A DNA stretch of 64,000 nucleotides from an uncultured beta proteobacterium (GTDB lineage: Bacteria; Pseudomonadota; Gammaproteobacteria; Burkholderiales; Burkholderiaceae_C). Under the pieces are notes generated by a model. The model saw only the letters and a program-made list of their open reading frames with translations. It did not search any database and was not told where the DNA came from. Below, one piece after another: positions 9,009 to 18,317 of the stretch. The position numbers and the translations under genes were made by a program. The stretch covers positions 1 through 64,000 of the forward strand of contig CAIJPE010000397.1 of NCBI GenBank assembly GCA_903822435.1, given 5' to 3'. Position 1 is the stretch's first letter. Every line of letters starts with the position of its first letter.

Positions 9009-9713
9009 ATGACCTTCGTCGCCGCCACACCCTACCCCTGGCCCTATGACGGCAACCTGCGGCCCGATAACACGGCGCTGGTGGTCATCGACATGCAGAC
9101 CGACTTCTGCGGCGTGGGGGGCTATGTCGACAAGATGGGTTACGACCTGTCGCTCACCCGGGCACCCGTCGGCCCCATCGGCGCACTGCTGGCCGCCATG
9201 CGCCCTCTGGGCTACACCATCATCCACACCCGCGAAGGCCACCGGCCCGACCTGTCCGACCTGCCGGCCAACAAGCGCTGGCGTTCGCAGCGCGCCGGCA
9301 CCAACGGCGTGGGCATCGGCGACATGGGGCCCTGCGGCCGGATCCTGGTGCGTGGCGAACCCGGCTGGGAGATCATCCCCGAGTTGGCCCCGTTGCCCGG
9401 CGAAATCATCATCGACAAGCCCGGCAAGGGCTCGTTCTGCGCCACCGACCTCGAGCTGATCCTGCACACCCGGGGCATCCGCAACCTGGTGCTCACCGGC
9501 ATCACCACGGACGTGTGCGTGCACACCACCATGCGCGAAGCCAACGACCGCGGCTTCGAATGCGTGCTGGTGGAAGACGCCACCGGCGCCACCGACCGCG
9601 GCAACCACGAGGCCGCGCTGAAGATGATCCAGATGCAGGGCGGCGTGTTCGGCGCGGTGACGGGTACCGGCGCCTTGATCGAAGCCATCGGCACATCATC
9701 CGGAAGGCCCTGA
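9009..9713 (+). CDS. biuH: Biuret amidohydrolase-like cysteine hydrolase (isochorismatase family)
   Basis: This is predicted to hydrolyse biuret to allophanate and ammonia, or a close ureide. The 234-residue protein strongly resembles rhizobial biuret hydrolase: [56 protein letters not shown] and [14 protein letters not shown] are all characteristic. The catalytic triad is Asp28, Lys137 and Cys170, and the Lys-to-Cys spacing of 33 equals that of BiuH. Ureidoacrylate hydrolase RutB is a more distant alternative. It follows the amidase by 37 bases with a GCAGGAG ribosome-binding site, and the double ATPase begins six bases after its stop. Recognition is from memory of the family, not a search. 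Confidence 0.8.
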   Translation: MTFVAATPYPWPYDGNLRPDNTALVVIDMQTDFCGVGGYVDKMGYDLSLTRAPVGPIGALLAAMRPLGYTIIHTREGHRPDLSDLPANKRWRSQRAGTNGVGIGDMGPCGRILVRGEPGWEIIPELAPLPGEIIIDKPGKGSFCATDLELILHTRGIRNLVLTGITTDVCVHTTMREANDRGFECVLVEDATGATDRGNHEAALKMIQMQGGVFGAVTGTGALIEAIGTSSGRP

Positions 9714-9718
9714 CCACC

Positions 9719-11284
9719 ATGCACGCGCTCGCCCTCGACACCTACGACCTGACCAAGCGCTTCGGCGCCTTCACGGCGCTGAACGCGGTATCGCTGAAGG
9801 TGCGTCCGGGCACGGTGCACGCCCTGCTGGGCGAGAACGGCGCCGGCAAGAGCACGCTGGTGAAGTGCGTGGTGGGCTACTACCTGCCCGACGCCGGATC
9901 GGTGCTGGTGGATGGCCGCGAGCAGGAAATCCATTCACCCACGGTGGCGCGCGACCTGGGCATCGGCATGGTCTACCAGCACTTCACGGTGGTGCCGGGC
10001 ATGACCGTGGCCGAGAACCTGCTGCTGGCGCGCGGCAAGCTGCCGGCCATCATCGACTGGAAGCAGGTGCGCGCCGAGCTGCAGGCCTTCCTGCAGACCA
10101 CGCCGTTCAAGCTAGACCTGGACGCCACGCCGCAAGACCTCTCGGCCGGCGAGAAGCAGAAGCTGGAGATCCTCAAGCAGCTCTACCTCAAGCCGCGCCT
10201 GCTGATCCTGGACGAGCCCACCTCGGTGCTGACACCGCAGGAAGCCGACGAGGTGCTGGGCCTGCTGAAGGACCGAGCCCACGCCGGCGACTGCACGGTG
10301 GTGATGATCACCCACAAGTTCCGCGAAGTGGCCGAACACGCCGACGACGTGAGCGTGCTGCGGCGCGGCGCGCTGGTGGCCAGCCATGCGGTGGCCGATG
10401 TGTCGCCCGACCAGCTCGCCTCGGCCATGGTGGGCGAAGGCCGCAGCGCGGCCAAGGGCACTTTCAAGCGCGAAGTCCGCGCCGCTGGCGCCCCGCGGCT
10501 GGAAGTGAAGGGCCTGAATGTCTCGGGCGACCGCGGCGAGCGCGCCGTCCACGGCCTGGGCCTGACGGTGCGCGCTGGCGAGATCGTGGGCGTGGCGGGT
10601 GTGTCGGGCAATGGCCAGCGCGAACTGATGGAGTCGCTGGTGGGCCAGCGCGCCATCGACAGCGGCGAGGTCCGCGTCTCGGGCGAAGGCTTCCATGCCA
10701 CCCGTGCGCAGAACCGGCGACTGAAGGTGCGCAGCCTGCCCGAGGAGCCCTTGCGCAACGCCTGCGTGGGCGAACTCAGCGTGGGCCACAACATGGGGCT
10801 GCGCATCTTCGACGCCCCGCCGGCTGCGCGCAGCGGCTGGATGCTCTGGAGCGTGGTGCGCGAACGGGCCCGCGGCCTGATCCGCGAGTACGGCGTCAAG
10901 ACGCAAGGCGAAGGTGCTCAGATCCGCTCGCTGTCTGGCGGCAACGTTCAGCGGGCCGTGCTGGCGCGCGAGCTGGCCGAGGACGCCGACCTGCTGCTGG
11001 TCTCCAACCCCGTGTTCGGCCTGGATTTCGCGGCAGTGGCCGAGATCCATGGCCGCCTGGTGGCCGCCCGCAACCGCGGCACGGCCGTGCTGCTGGTCAG
11101 CGAAGACCTGGACGAATTGATGCAGCTGTCCGACCGCATCGTGGTGATGAGCGAAGGCCGCATCGTCTTCGAATGCGACGCCGCCTCGGCCGACCGCCTG
11201 ACCCTGGGCGCGCACATGGGCGGCCACGGCGGCGACCATGCCGAGCCCGCGCCCGCCGCCCCCTTGCTGAAGGCCGCCGCATGA
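9719..11284 (+). CDS. ABC transporter ATP-binding protein with two nucleotide-binding domains (BMP-family, YufO-like)
   Basis: This is the energy subunit of the BMP-type importer: one 521-residue chain carrying both ATPase domains. The first domain is complete (GENGAGKST near residue 40, [12 protein letters not shown] near 140, LLILDEPTS near 163). The second has the degenerate Walker A usual for this class (GVSGNGQRE near 298) and the signature [14 protein letters not shown] near 405. Its Walker B region reads [12 protein letters not shown], where relatives usually show a Pro-Thr-Arg-Gly-Leu-Asp motif, a mild oddity. The ATG at 9719 was chosen over the track start because it lies just after the previous stop and starts the domain normally. 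Its stop overlaps the next gene (ATGA). Confidence 0.88.
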   Translation: MHALALDTYDLTKRFGAFTALNAVSLKVRPGTVHALLGENGAGKSTLVKCVVGYYLPDAGSVLVDGREQEIHSPTVARDLGIGMVYQHFTVVPGMTVAENLLLARGKLPAIIDWKQVRAELQAFLQTTPFKLDLDATPQDLSAGEKQKLEILKQLYLKPRLLILDEPTSVLTPQEADEVLGLLKDRAHAGDCTVVMITHKFREVAEHADDVSVLRRGALVASHAVADVSPDQLASAMVGEGRSAAKGTFKREVRAAGAPRLEVKGLNVSGDRGERAVHGLGLTVRAGEIVGVAGVSGNGQRELMESLVGQRAIDSGEVRVSGEGFHATRAQNRRLKVRSLPEEPLRNACVGELSVGHNMGLRIFDAPPAARSGWMLWSVVRERARGLIREYGVKTQGEGAQIRSLSGGNVQRAVLARELAEDADLLLVSNPVFGLDFAAVAEIHGRLVAARNRGTAVLLVSEDLDELMQLSDRIVVMSEGRIVFECDAASADRLTLGAHMGGHGGDHAEPAPAAPLLKAAA

Positions 11285-11961
11285 TCGCCGTTGGCGCACA
11301 ACCCTTCGGCTACGAGTTGTCGCCGGGCCACACGGCCCTGGTGGTCATCGACATGCAACGCGACTTCGTCGAGCCTGGTGGCTTCGGCGCCAGCCTGGGC
11401 AACGACGTCAGCCTGCTGCACACCGCCATTCCGCCGATCGCCGCCCTGCTGGCCGCCTGGAGGGCCCGCGGCTGGCCGGTGCTGCATACCCGCGAATGCC
11501 ACAGGCCCGACCTGTCGGATTGCCCGCCCGCCAAGCGCGAACGGGGTGATCCCACCTTGCGGATCGGCGACCCTGGACCGATGGGCCGCCTGCTGATCGC
11601 TGGCGAGGCTGGGGCCGACATCATCCCCGCGCTGGCCCCGGCACCGGGCGAGTGGGTCATCGACAAGCCCGGCAAGGGCATGTTCTGGGCCACCGGCCTG
11701 CACGAAAGGCTGCAGGCCGCGGGCATCACACACCTGCTCTTCACCGGCGTCACCACCGAAGTGTGCGTGCAGACGAGCATGCGCGAGGCCAATGACCGCG
11801 GCTACGTGTGCCTGATCGTGGAAGACGCCACCGAGAGCTACTTCCCCGAGTTCAAGCGGGCTGCGTTGGACATGATCAGCGCGCAGGGCGCCATCGTGGG
11901 CTGGCGGGCGCCTTCGTCGGCCGTGCTGTCGGCCCTGGACGCCAACGCCGTCAGCCGCTGA
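11281..11961 (+). CDS. Second isochorismatase-family cysteine hydrolase, paralogue of the BiuH-like protein
   Basis: This is a 226-residue amidohydrolase whose order of motifs matches the biuret hydrolase-like protein two genes upstream: [39 protein letters not shown] and [20 protein letters not shown]. The triad is Asp24, Lys129 and Cys162, again with a 33-residue Lys-to-Cys gap. It lacks the KRWRSQ segment of BiuH, reading KRERGD instead, and differs after the nucleophile (ESYFPEF instead of GATDRGN), so it probably acts on a different substrate. The start overlaps the ATPase stop (ATGA). Its last 11 bases overlap the end of zipA on the other strand, marking the end of the accessory block. 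Confidence 0.82.
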   Translation: MIAVGAQPFGYELSPGHTALVVIDMQRDFVEPGGFGASLGNDVSLLHTAIPPIAALLAAWRARGWPVLHTRECHRPDLSDCPPAKRERGDPTLRIGDPGPMGRLLIAGEAGADIIPALAPAPGEWVIDKPGKGMFWATGLHERLQAAGITHLLFTGVTTEVCVQTSMREANDRGYVCLIVEDATESYFPEFKRAALDMISAQGAIVGWRAPSSAVLSALDANAVSR

Positions 11962-12997
11962 AGAGCCGCCGGGCCGCCGGCGTGCCGGCCGCCAGGTCCA
12001 GCGCCGCCAGCCGGCCGTAGAGTTGGTTGAGCTCCTGCCCGATGGCGTCGAAAGCGCGCAGGCTGATTGGCTGGCCCTGGTCGTCGATCACCGTGGCGTC
12101 CAGGTCGATGGCCAGTTGCGTGGCAGCCAGGTGCCAGGCCGGAAACGGCTCGGCCGAAGCGGGCGTCTGCGGCACGTCCAGCACCAGCGTGCACTGGCGG
12201 ATGGCGGTGGCAGCCGTGTCGGCATCCGGGTCGCCCGGCTCGGCCATCGAGGCCAGCGCAGCCTGCGAGTCCACCGCCAGCACCAGCACGGGCGGCTCGC
12301 CGTCTGCAGCTCCCGGCAGCACCAGCCGGCCGGGCACGGCGCCGGGCACGAAGCCCAGCTTGGACGCCACCTGCTGCACGTAGGCCACCGACCAGGCCAC
12401 GCCGTTGGCGCGCAAGGTCGCCGTGAGCTGGGCGTCCAGCGGGCTGCTCAGGCCGTCGAGCTCGCGGGCACGTGCCACCACTTCCAACATGTCGGGCGCG
12501 TCGGGGCTGGCACCGACGGCATCGGCAAAGGCCTGCACCTTCTGAACGAATTCCGAGTACTCGATGTCGTTCAGCGGCCCGCTGCGGCTGGCGAGTTGCA
12601 CGCCGGCCTGCAACTCGCCGTAGCGGTGCCCGGGGGTGAAGGCTTCCCAGTTGCCGCTATCGGCGTCCAGGCCCTCGATGGCGAAGGCCTTGCTGCCGGC
12701 GCGCCGGCTGGGGGGCAGGTGGGCGATGGCCAGTTCGGCAGTGATCGGCGACTCCAGCGCCATGGGCACGATGGCATCGATCAGCGCATCCAGGCGCGCC
12801 TGGCGGCGCGGGGCGGATCGCAGGCTGGCGGGCTCGGCCAGCGGCTCGCCACCCATGGCGGGCTCTACGCGCTCCGCGGGTGGCGCCGTGTCGGTGGTGC
12901 GCTGCGCCGCCGTCTTGCGCATGCGCCAGGCCAGCTTCAGGCCCAGGGCGAGCAGCACGAACAGGCTGAGCAGCGCCAGCGCGGCAGACAGCTTCAT
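11951..12997 (-). CDS. zipA: Cell division protein ZipA (FtsZ-binding C-terminal domain)
   Basis: This membrane-anchored division protein tethers FtsZ to the inner membrane. The 348-residue protein starts with a transmembrane segment at about residues 5-24 ([19 protein letters not shown]), followed by a basic stretch, a proline/alanine-rich linker and a C-terminal globular domain matching the ZipA FtsZ-binding fold (for example [21 protein letters not shown], then the C-terminal helix). Divergence of the linker is normal for the family. It overlaps smc by an ATGA junction, so the two are translated from one message. The expected downstream DNA ligase gene is absent; a + strand hydrolase meets it tail to tail. 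Confidence 0.85.
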   Translation of the reverse strand: MKLSAALALLSLFVLLALGLKLAWRMRKTAAQRTTDTAPPAERVEPAMGGEPLAEPASLRSAPRRQARLDALIDAIVPMALESPITAELAIAHLPPSRRAGSKAFAIEGLDADSGNWEAFTPGHRYGELQAGVQLASRSGPLNDIEYSEFVQKVQAFADAVGASPDAPDMLEVVARARELDGLSSPLDAQLTATLRANGVAWSVAYVQQVASKLGFVPGAVPGRLVLPGAADGEPPVLVLAVDSQAALASMAEPGDPDADTAATAIRQCTLVLDVPQTPASAEPFPAWHLAATQLAIDLDATVIDDQGQPISLRAFDAIGQELNQLYGRLAALDLAAGTPAARRLFSG

Positions 12998-15900
12998 GCC
13001 GCACTCGTCGCCAGGTCGATGGCGGCCTCCATGTCCACGGCCACGATGCGCGAGACGCCCTGTTCCTGCATGGTCACGCCGATGAGTTGTTCGGCCATTT
13101 CCATGGCGATCTTGTTGTGGCTGATGAACAGGAACTGCGTGCCTGCGCTCATTTCGGTGACGAGCTTGCGATAGCGCTCGGTGTTGGCGTCGTCCAGCGG
13201 GGCGTCGACTTCGTCCAACAGGCAGAACGGCGCCGGGTTGAGCTGGAAGATGGCGAAGACCAGCGCGATGGCCGTCAGGGCCTTTTCACCGCCGCTGAGC
13301 AGGTGGATGGTGCTGTTCTTCTTGCCCGGCGGCTGGGCCATCACCTGCACCCCGGCGTCAAGGATTTCTGCGCCCGTCATCACCAGCCGGGCATTGCCGC
13401 CGCCGAACAGGCTCGGGAACATGCGGCCGAAGTGCTCGTTGACCTGGTTGAAGGTGCTGGCCAGCAGGTCGCGTGTTTCCAGGTCGATCTTGTGCACTGC
13501 GTCTTCCAGGGTCTGGATGGCCTCCTGGAGGTCGGCGTTCTGCGCGTCCAGGAAGGTCTTGCGCTCGCGCGAGGTGGTGAGCTCGTCCAGTGCAGCCAGG
13601 TTCACCGCGCCCAGGGCGTTGATCTCTTTCTGGATGCGGTCGATCTCGGTCTGCAGGCCCCAGAGCTTCACGCCGCCGGCCTCGATGGTCCGGGCCAGCG
13701 CGGGCAGGTCGACTTCGGCCGCGGTGAGCTGCTCCAAGAACTGCGCGCCGCCCAGCTGTGCGGCCTGCAATTCCAGCTGCAGCTGGGTGATCTGGGCGCG
13801 CATCGGGTCCAGGCTGCGCTCGAAGACCATGCGCTGCTCGTCGCTGCGGCGCAGTTGGGCGCTGAGGTCGTCGTATTCGCTGCGCGCACGGCCCAGTGTC
13901 TGCTCACGTTCGAGCTTGACGGCCAGGGCCGCCTGCAGGCCCGACTGGGCGGCCGCATCGTCGAAGCCGGTGAGCTCCTGCTGCAGCTGTTCAGCGGCCT
14001 TCACGTTGGCAACGACCTGCGCCTGGGCCGTGTCGATGCTGCGCGCCAGTTCTTCCCGGCGCGCGGCGAGGGCGCGGGCCTGGAAGCGTGCTTCCTGGGC
14101 CTGGCGCTCCAGGCTGCGCTGCTGCTCGCGGGCATCGGCCATCACGCGCTCGGCGGCCATCACGGCGTCTTCAAGCTCGGCGTGGCGCTCTTGCGTGGCG
14201 CCCAGCTCCACGTCCAGCTCCTCGAAGCGTGCCTCGCCGGTGGCCTTGCGTTCTTCCAGGCCTTCGAGCTGCGCGTCGATCTCGGCCAGTTCGCCCGACA
14301 GCTGCTCGCGCCGCGTGCTGGTGGCCTGCAGCTGCTGGTTCAGACGCAGCAGCTCCACCTGCAGGGCGTGCGCCCGGTTCTGCGCCTCGGCGGCTTCGCG
14401 GCGGGCCGTCAGCAGCCGCTGCGAGGCGTCGGTGTAGGCCGCCTCCAGGCGCACCGAGGCGGTCTTGGCCTCGTCGGTGATCAGCGCCTGGGCCCGCTGC
14501 TGGCGGTCGAGGTTCTGAATCTCCTGGGCGCGGGCCAGCATGCCGGCCTGCTCGGAATCGGGGGCATAGAAGGCCACCGCGTGCTGCGAGACAGCGTGGC
14601 CTTCGCGCGTCATCAGCACTTCGCCGTGGCGCAACTGCGCCCGCTGGGACAGCGCCGCGTCGATGGACGGCGCGGTGTAGACGCCCTCCAGCCAGTCGCC
14701 CAACAGCGCCTTCAGGCTGGCGTCTCCCAGGTGAAGCAGGTCCGACAGGCGCGGCAGCGCAGCCGCCGCGGGCGGCGGGCTGCCAGCGGGCAATGCATAG
14801 AAGGCCAGACGGGCCGGCGGCGGGTCGCCGGCAAAAGCCTTCACGCTGTCCAGACGGCCCACGGCCAGCGCACTGAGTCGCTCACGCAGGGCCGCCTCCA
14901 GCGCGGTCTCCCAGCCGGGCTCGATCTGGATCTGCGTCCACAGGCCCTGCAGGCCGGCCAGGCCCTGGCGCTCCAGCCAGGGTTTGAGCTTGCCCTCGGT
15001 CTGCACCTTCTCCTGCAAGGCACGCAGCGCGTCCAGGCGGGCGGCCAGCGCAGCTGCCCTCGAGGACTCCTGGTTCACGGCGGCCTGCGCGGCGCGGCGC
15101 TGCTCGTCGAGCTGGGGCACGTGGTCCTGCAACTCGTGCAGCCGGGCCTCGGCCACTTCCAGGGTCTCGGCCGCCGCCGCGTCCTGCTGCGTCAGGGCCG
15201 CGATCTTGGCCGTGTCGGGCGCTTGCAGCCCCTGGCGTTCGCCGGCCAGCCGTTCGCGCCGGGTCTTGAGCTGGCGCGACTGCTCGTCCACGCTGCGGCT
15301 TTCGGCCGCGAGCACCTGGATCTGCTGCTGCACCTGCGCCACGGACTGCCGCTGGCGGGTGCTGGCGGCCTGGGCCTCGCGCACGGCGTCTTCCAGAGCG
15401 GGCAACGCCATCGACTGCTCTTCGGCCTGGCCCGAAAGGACTTCGGCCTGCTCGTCGGCGGCTTCGATCTGGTCGGCCACCAGGGCCTGCTCGTCCTGCG
15501 CGGCCTGTTGGCGCCCGGCCCACTGTTCGTTCTGGCTGTGGAGCTCGGCCAGGCGGGCCTGTGCGCGCTGGCGGCCTTCCACCACGTAGCGGATGCGCTC
15601 TTCCAGCCGGCTGACCTCCATCGCCGCCTCGCCCAGCTCGCCCTGGCGGGCATGCAGCTGGTCGTTGGCGGCGTAGTGGGCCTGGCGCAGTTGCTCGAGG
15701 CCCGCCTCCAGGTGACGAAGCTCGGCCAGCCGGGCTTCCAGCGCCGTGGCCGCCGCGGCGGTGGCCACCTTCACGCGCTCTTCCTCCTGGGCGGCGTCCC
15801 GGTGCTTGAGGAACCACAGCTGGTGCAGCTTCAGCGTCCCTTGTTCCTGCAGGCTGCGGTACTGCGTGGCCACCGCGGCCTGCGTCTCCAGGCGTTCGAG

Positions 15901-16512
15901 GTTGGCGTTGAGTTCGCGCAGGATGTCCTCGACCCGCGTGAGGTTCTCACGCGTGTCCTTCAGGCGGTTCTCGGTCTCGCGCCGCCGCTCCTTGTACTTG
16001 CTGACGCCGGCGGCTTCTTCCAGGAACAGGCGCAACTCTTCGGGGCGCGATTCGATGATCCGGCTGATGGTGCCCTGGCCAATGATGGCGTAGGCCCGCG
16101 GCCCCAGGCCCGTGCCGAGGAACACATCCTGCACGTCGCGGCGGCGCACAGGCTGGTTGTTGATGAAGTAGCTGGAACTGCCGTCGCGGGTGAGCGTGCG
16201 CTTGACGGCGATCTCGGCGTAGTGGTTCCATTGCCCGCCGGCGCGCGCCAGGGTGTTGTCGAACACCAGCTCCACGCTGGCCCTGCTGGCCGGCTTGCGG
16301 TGGCCCGAGCCATTGAAGATCACGTCCTGCATGCTCTCGCCACGCAGTTCGCTGGCCTTGCTTTCACCCAGGACCCAGCGCACGGCGTCCATGATGTTGC
16401 TCTTGCCGCAGCCGTTGGGACCGACGACGCCCACGCGCTGCCCAGGCAGCTGGAACGTGGTGGGTTCGGCGAACGACTTGAAGCCTACGAGCTTGATCTG
16501 TGTGAGGCGCAT
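12994..16512 (-). CDS. smc: Chromosome segregation ATPase Smc
   Basis: This is the core subunit of the bacterial condensin that compacts and organises the chromosome. The 1172-residue protein begins MRLTQIKLVGFKSFAEPT with Walker A GPNGCGKSN at residues 31-39, then a long coiled coil rich in Glu, Gln, Arg and Ala, a hinge near the middle (LAGLQGLWTQIQIEPGWETALEAALRERLSALAV and following), a second coiled coil and the C-terminal ATPase half with LLSGGEKALTAIALVFAIF and LLDEVDAPLDDAN. The track ORF extends 222 codons further upstream; the ATG at 16512 gives the canonical N-terminus and normal length. It overlaps zipA by four bases. Confidence 0.95.
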   Translation of the reverse strand: MRLTQIKLVGFKSFAEPTTFQLPGQRVGVVGPNGCGKSNIMDAVRWVLGESKASELRGESMQDVIFNGSGHRKPASRASVELVFDNTLARAGGQWNHYAEIAVKRTLTRDGSSSYFINNQPVRRRDVQDVFLGTGLGPRAYAIIGQGTISRIIESRPEELRLFLEEAAGVSKYKERRRETENRLKDTRENLTRVEDILRELNANLERLETQAAVATQYRSLQEQGTLKLHQLWFLKHRDAAQEEERVKVATAAAATALEARLAELRHLEAGLEQLRQAHYAANDQLHARQGELGEAAMEVSRLEERIRYVVEGRQRAQARLAELHSQNEQWAGRQQAAQDEQALVADQIEAADEQAEVLSGQAEEQSMALPALEDAVREAQAASTRQRQSVAQVQQQIQVLAAESRSVDEQSRQLKTRRERLAGERQGLQAPDTAKIAALTQQDAAAAETLEVAEARLHELQDHVPQLDEQRRAAQAAVNQESSRAAALAARLDALRALQEKVQTEGKLKPWLERQGLAGLQGLWTQIQIEPGWETALEAALRERLSALAVGRLDSVKAFAGDPPPARLAFYALPAGSPPPAAAALPRLSDLLHLGDASLKALLGDWLEGVYTAPSIDAALSQRAQLRHGEVLMTREGHAVSQHAVAFYAPDSEQAGMLARAQEIQNLDRQQRAQALITDEAKTASVRLEAAYTDASQRLLTARREAAEAQNRAHALQVELLRLNQQLQATSTRREQLSGELAEIDAQLEGLEERKATGEARFEELDVELGATQERHAELEDAVMAAERVMADAREQQRSLERQAQEARFQARALAARREELARSIDTAQAQVVANVKAAEQLQQELTGFDDAAAQSGLQAALAVKLEREQTLGRARSEYDDLSAQLRRSDEQRMVFERSLDPMRAQITQLQLELQAAQLGGAQFLEQLTAAEVDLPALARTIEAGGVKLWGLQTEIDRIQKEINALGAVNLAALDELTTSRERKTFLDAQNADLQEAIQTLEDAVHKIDLETRDLLASTFNQVNEHFGRMFPSLFGGGNARLVMTGAEILDAGVQVMAQPPGKKNSTIHLLSGGEKALTAIALVFAIFQLNPAPFCLLDEVDAPLDDANTERYRKLVTEMSAGTQFLFISHNKIAMEMAEQLIGVTMQEQGVSRIVAVDMEAAIDLATSAA

Positions 16513-16662
16513 CGGCAACCGTGCGAGGGGCCCGGCCCAGTGCCGCAGGACCCTCGCAAGTGCTTGATTTGAATGAAAAAACGCCCCATCTTGAGGTGGC
16601 GCAAAGGGGTCGGATGATAGCATCGCTGCCCTTCGCAGCTCTGCACAGCCAGCCCCCAGCCC
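16513..16662. other. Divergent smc/queF intergenic region
   Basis: This 150-base gap separates the starts of smc (minus) and queF (plus). It has a short AT-rich tract (GATTTGAATGAAAAAA) that is unusual for this GC-rich sequence and probably lies in a promoter. No -35/-10 pair good enough to annotate was found on either strand, and no ribosome-binding site precedes queF. Confidence 0.4.
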
Positions 16663-17124
16663 ATGGCCCGCACACCCAAGCCGACGTCCCCGCCGGAAAC
16701 CCCGCCGCAGCGCCAGGCGCCCGCCGTGCCGCCCAGCACGCCCAGCCGCGACCTGCATGTGTTCCCCAACCCGGCGCCCGAGCGCGACTACCTCATCCGT
16801 TTCGACGTGCCCGAGTTCACCTGCCTGTGCCCGCTGACGGGTCAGCCCGACTTCGCGCACTTCACCATCGAGATCGTGGCCGACGAACTCTGCGTGGAGC
16901 TCAAGAGCCTGAAGATGTATTTCTGGAGCTTCCGCAACGAAGGCGCCTTCCACGAAAAGGTGACCAACACCATCGTGACGGACATCGCCAAGGCGATCCG
17001 GCCGCGCTTCGTGAGGGTGCGGGCCGACTGGTTCGTGCGCGGCGGCATCGGCACTCACGTGACGGCCGAGCACCGCAAGAAGGGCTGGAAGCCCGCGCCC
17101 TCGGTCGACTTGCCTGCGGCTTGA
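16663..17124 (+). CDS. queF: NADPH-dependent 7-cyano-7-deazaguanine (preQ0) reductase QueF, short type
   Basis: This enzyme reduces the nitrile of preQ0 to the amine preQ1 in queuosine biosynthesis for tRNA. The 153-residue protein is of the small unimodular (YkvM-like) class. The active-site cysteine is Cys56 in [15 protein letters not shown] and the partner acid is Asp63; the substrate-binding block [19 protein letters not shown] follows. The first 35 residues are a proline-rich extension of low complexity, and other start codons inside it are possible. The SET-domain gene follows within about 20 bases. No other queuosine gene is in the window. Confidence 0.93.
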   Translation: MARTPKPTSPPETPPQRQAPAVPPSTPSRDLHVFPNPAPERDYLIRFDVPEFTCLCPLTGQPDFAHFTIEIVADELCVELKSLKMYFWSFRNEGAFHEKVTNTIVTDIAKAIRPRFVRVRADWFVRGGIGTHVTAEHRKKGWKPAPSVDLPAA

Positions 17125-17144
17125 GCACCGCGCGGCCTTTCGGC

Positions 17145-17588
17145 ATGCCCCCCGCAGCGGGTGCGGAGCCCGTCGCACGGCCCGCCTATCAGAAGTACGC
17201 GGTGGATGTGCGGCCCAGCGCCATCGACGGACAGGGTGCCTTCGCCGCTGAACCCGTGCCCGCGCGGCGCAAGATCGGCGAGATCCGCGGCGAGACCATC
17301 AGCGTGGCCGAAGCCCGCATCCGTGCCACGCGCACCGAGCGGATCATGATCGTTGAGCTCTCGGCCCGCAAAGCGATCGATTTCAGCAAATCGGCAGACC
17401 CGATGCGCTACACCAACCACAGCTGCCGGCCCAACGCGCGCCTGTGCATCCGCCAGGGCCGGGTGGAGTTCTATGCGGTGCGCGACATCGCCGTGGGGGA
17501 CGAAGTCACCGTGGACTACGGCGAGACCCACCACGAAGGCCGGCTGGCCTGCCGGTGCGGGGCGCCAGGCTGCCGTGGCGCGCTCTGA
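17145..17588 (+). CDS. SET-domain protein (putative protein-lysine methyltransferase)
   Basis: This 147-residue protein consists almost entirely of a SET domain. It has an N-terminal strand (YAVDVRPSAIDGQGAFAAEPV), the S-adenosylmethionine and substrate motif MRYTNHSCRPNARL, the catalytic-loop segment VGDEVTVDYGETH, and a post-SET cysteine cluster (CRCGAPGC) that would bind zinc. SET proteins methylate lysine side chains; the target of this bacterial form is unknown. The ATG at 17145 is preferred. A TTG at 17121 that overlaps the queF stop is an alternative suggesting coupling. The track ORF begins far upstream in shadow sequence. Confidence 0.85.
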   Translation: MPPAAGAEPVARPAYQKYAVDVRPSAIDGQGAFAAEPVPARRKIGEIRGETISVAEARIRATRTERIMIVELSARKAIDFSKSADPMRYTNHSCRPNARLCIRQGRVEFYAVRDIAVGDEVTVDYGETHHEGRLACRCGAPGCRGAL

Positions 17589-17715
17589 CCAAACGCGCCC
17601 AATGTGACAGACAGCTACACCAAAGACGGGCAGATACGCTGTTTTGTGTGCGGATTTCCACCGCCAAGGTCGAAGACCAGTGGGCATAGTCCTACCACTT
17701 GCTGAGAGGCCGCCG

Positions 17716-17764
17716 CACATCCTTGCCGGGATGTGGGGTGTTCCTGCAAGCCCCCAGGAACCCC
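17716..17764 (+). promoter_or_regulatory. Two tandem perfect hairpins in the leader of the Cache-protein gene
   Basis: In the 193-base gap before the Cache gene there are two adjacent inverted repeats. The first pairs CACATCC (17716-17722) with GGATGTG (17729-17735) across a six-base loop. The second pairs GTTCCTG (17740-17746) with CAGGAAC (17755-17761) and can be lengthened by a GGG/CCC clamp with one bulged T. They end 17 bases before the ATG and leave a GAGG ribosome-binding site free. There is no T tract after either stem, so a plain terminator is unlikely; an mRNA-stability or regulatory leader is possible. No known riboswitch was recognised. No convincing promoter was found further upstream in the gap. 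Confidence 0.5.
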
Positions 17765-17781
17765 ACTGCATCGAGGCCCTC

Positions 17782-18270
17782 ATGTTCAAAACCGTTGCGG
17801 CCGCAGCCGCTCTCACCGTCCTGGCCATCGGCTCTGCCCACGCCAACGACCCCAAGACCACCATTGCCACGCTGGACGCACGCCTGGCCAAGATCGGCAC
17901 GCCCAAGATCGAGGGCACCGAGAAGACCGGCGACAAGACGGTTGCGGCCATCCACTTCGGCCCGCGCAAGCTGAACAACAACTACGACGTGGTCGACGAG
18001 ATCAAGAAGTCCACCGGGGCTGCCGCCACTGTGTTCGTCAAGGAGGGCGACGACTTCGTGCGGGTCAGCACCAACGTGCTCACCCCGGAGGGCAAGCGCG
18101 GCGTGGGCACCACCCTGGCCAAGGCCAAGGCCTATGAAGCGGTGTCCAAGGGAGAGTCCTTCTGCGGCGCCGTGGACGTCCTCGGCACGCCGTTCGATGC
18201 TTGCTACAACCCGATCAAGGACGCAGCCGGCAAGGTGATCGGCGCGACCTACGTCGGCTTCAAGAAGTAA
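17782..18270 (+). CDS. Secreted Cache-domain protein (Cache_3-Cache_2 type)
   Basis: This small exported protein of 162 residues has a cleavable signal peptide ([21 protein letters not shown], cut after residue 21) and a single extracytoplasmic sensor domain. The block [25 protein letters not shown], then [32 protein letters not shown], is the typical Cache core that in chemoreceptors binds small ligands; two cysteines there could form a disulfide. It has no transmembrane anchor or signalling domain. A chemoreceptor gene begins 48 bases downstream, so it may supply ligand binding to that receptor, which is inference. The ATG at 17782 follows GAGG and removes the long shadow N-terminus of the track ORF. 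Confidence 0.8.
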   Translation: MFKTVAAAAALTVLAIGSAHANDPKTTIATLDARLAKIGTPKIEGTEKTGDKTVAAIHFGPRKLNNNYDVVDEIKKSTGAAATVFVKEGDDFVRVSTNVLTPEGKRGVGTTLAKAKAYEAVSKGESFCGAVDVLGTPFDACYNPIKDAAGKVIGATYVGFKK

Positions 18271-18317
18271 GTTGCAGCACGCTGGACGGTCATCGCCAGC
18301 AGTCAAAGGTCGCCCAC

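Noticed and set aside
13087-16572. 1161-residue + strand ORF opposite smc
   Set aside because: It is the exact reverse of a clear Smc coding frame; the composition (runs of Leu, Gln, Gly, Arg, His) is that of a codon-bias shadow and no domain is visible.
16591-16623. Possible queF promoter (TTGAGG with ATGATA or TAGCAT)
   Set aside because: ATGATA at 17-base spacing is a poor -10, and the better TAGCAT is 21 bases away, too far.
17589-17781. Riboswitch (c-di-GMP or other known class) before the Cache gene
   Set aside because: The two hairpins are real, but no conserved core sequence of a known riboswitch could be matched.
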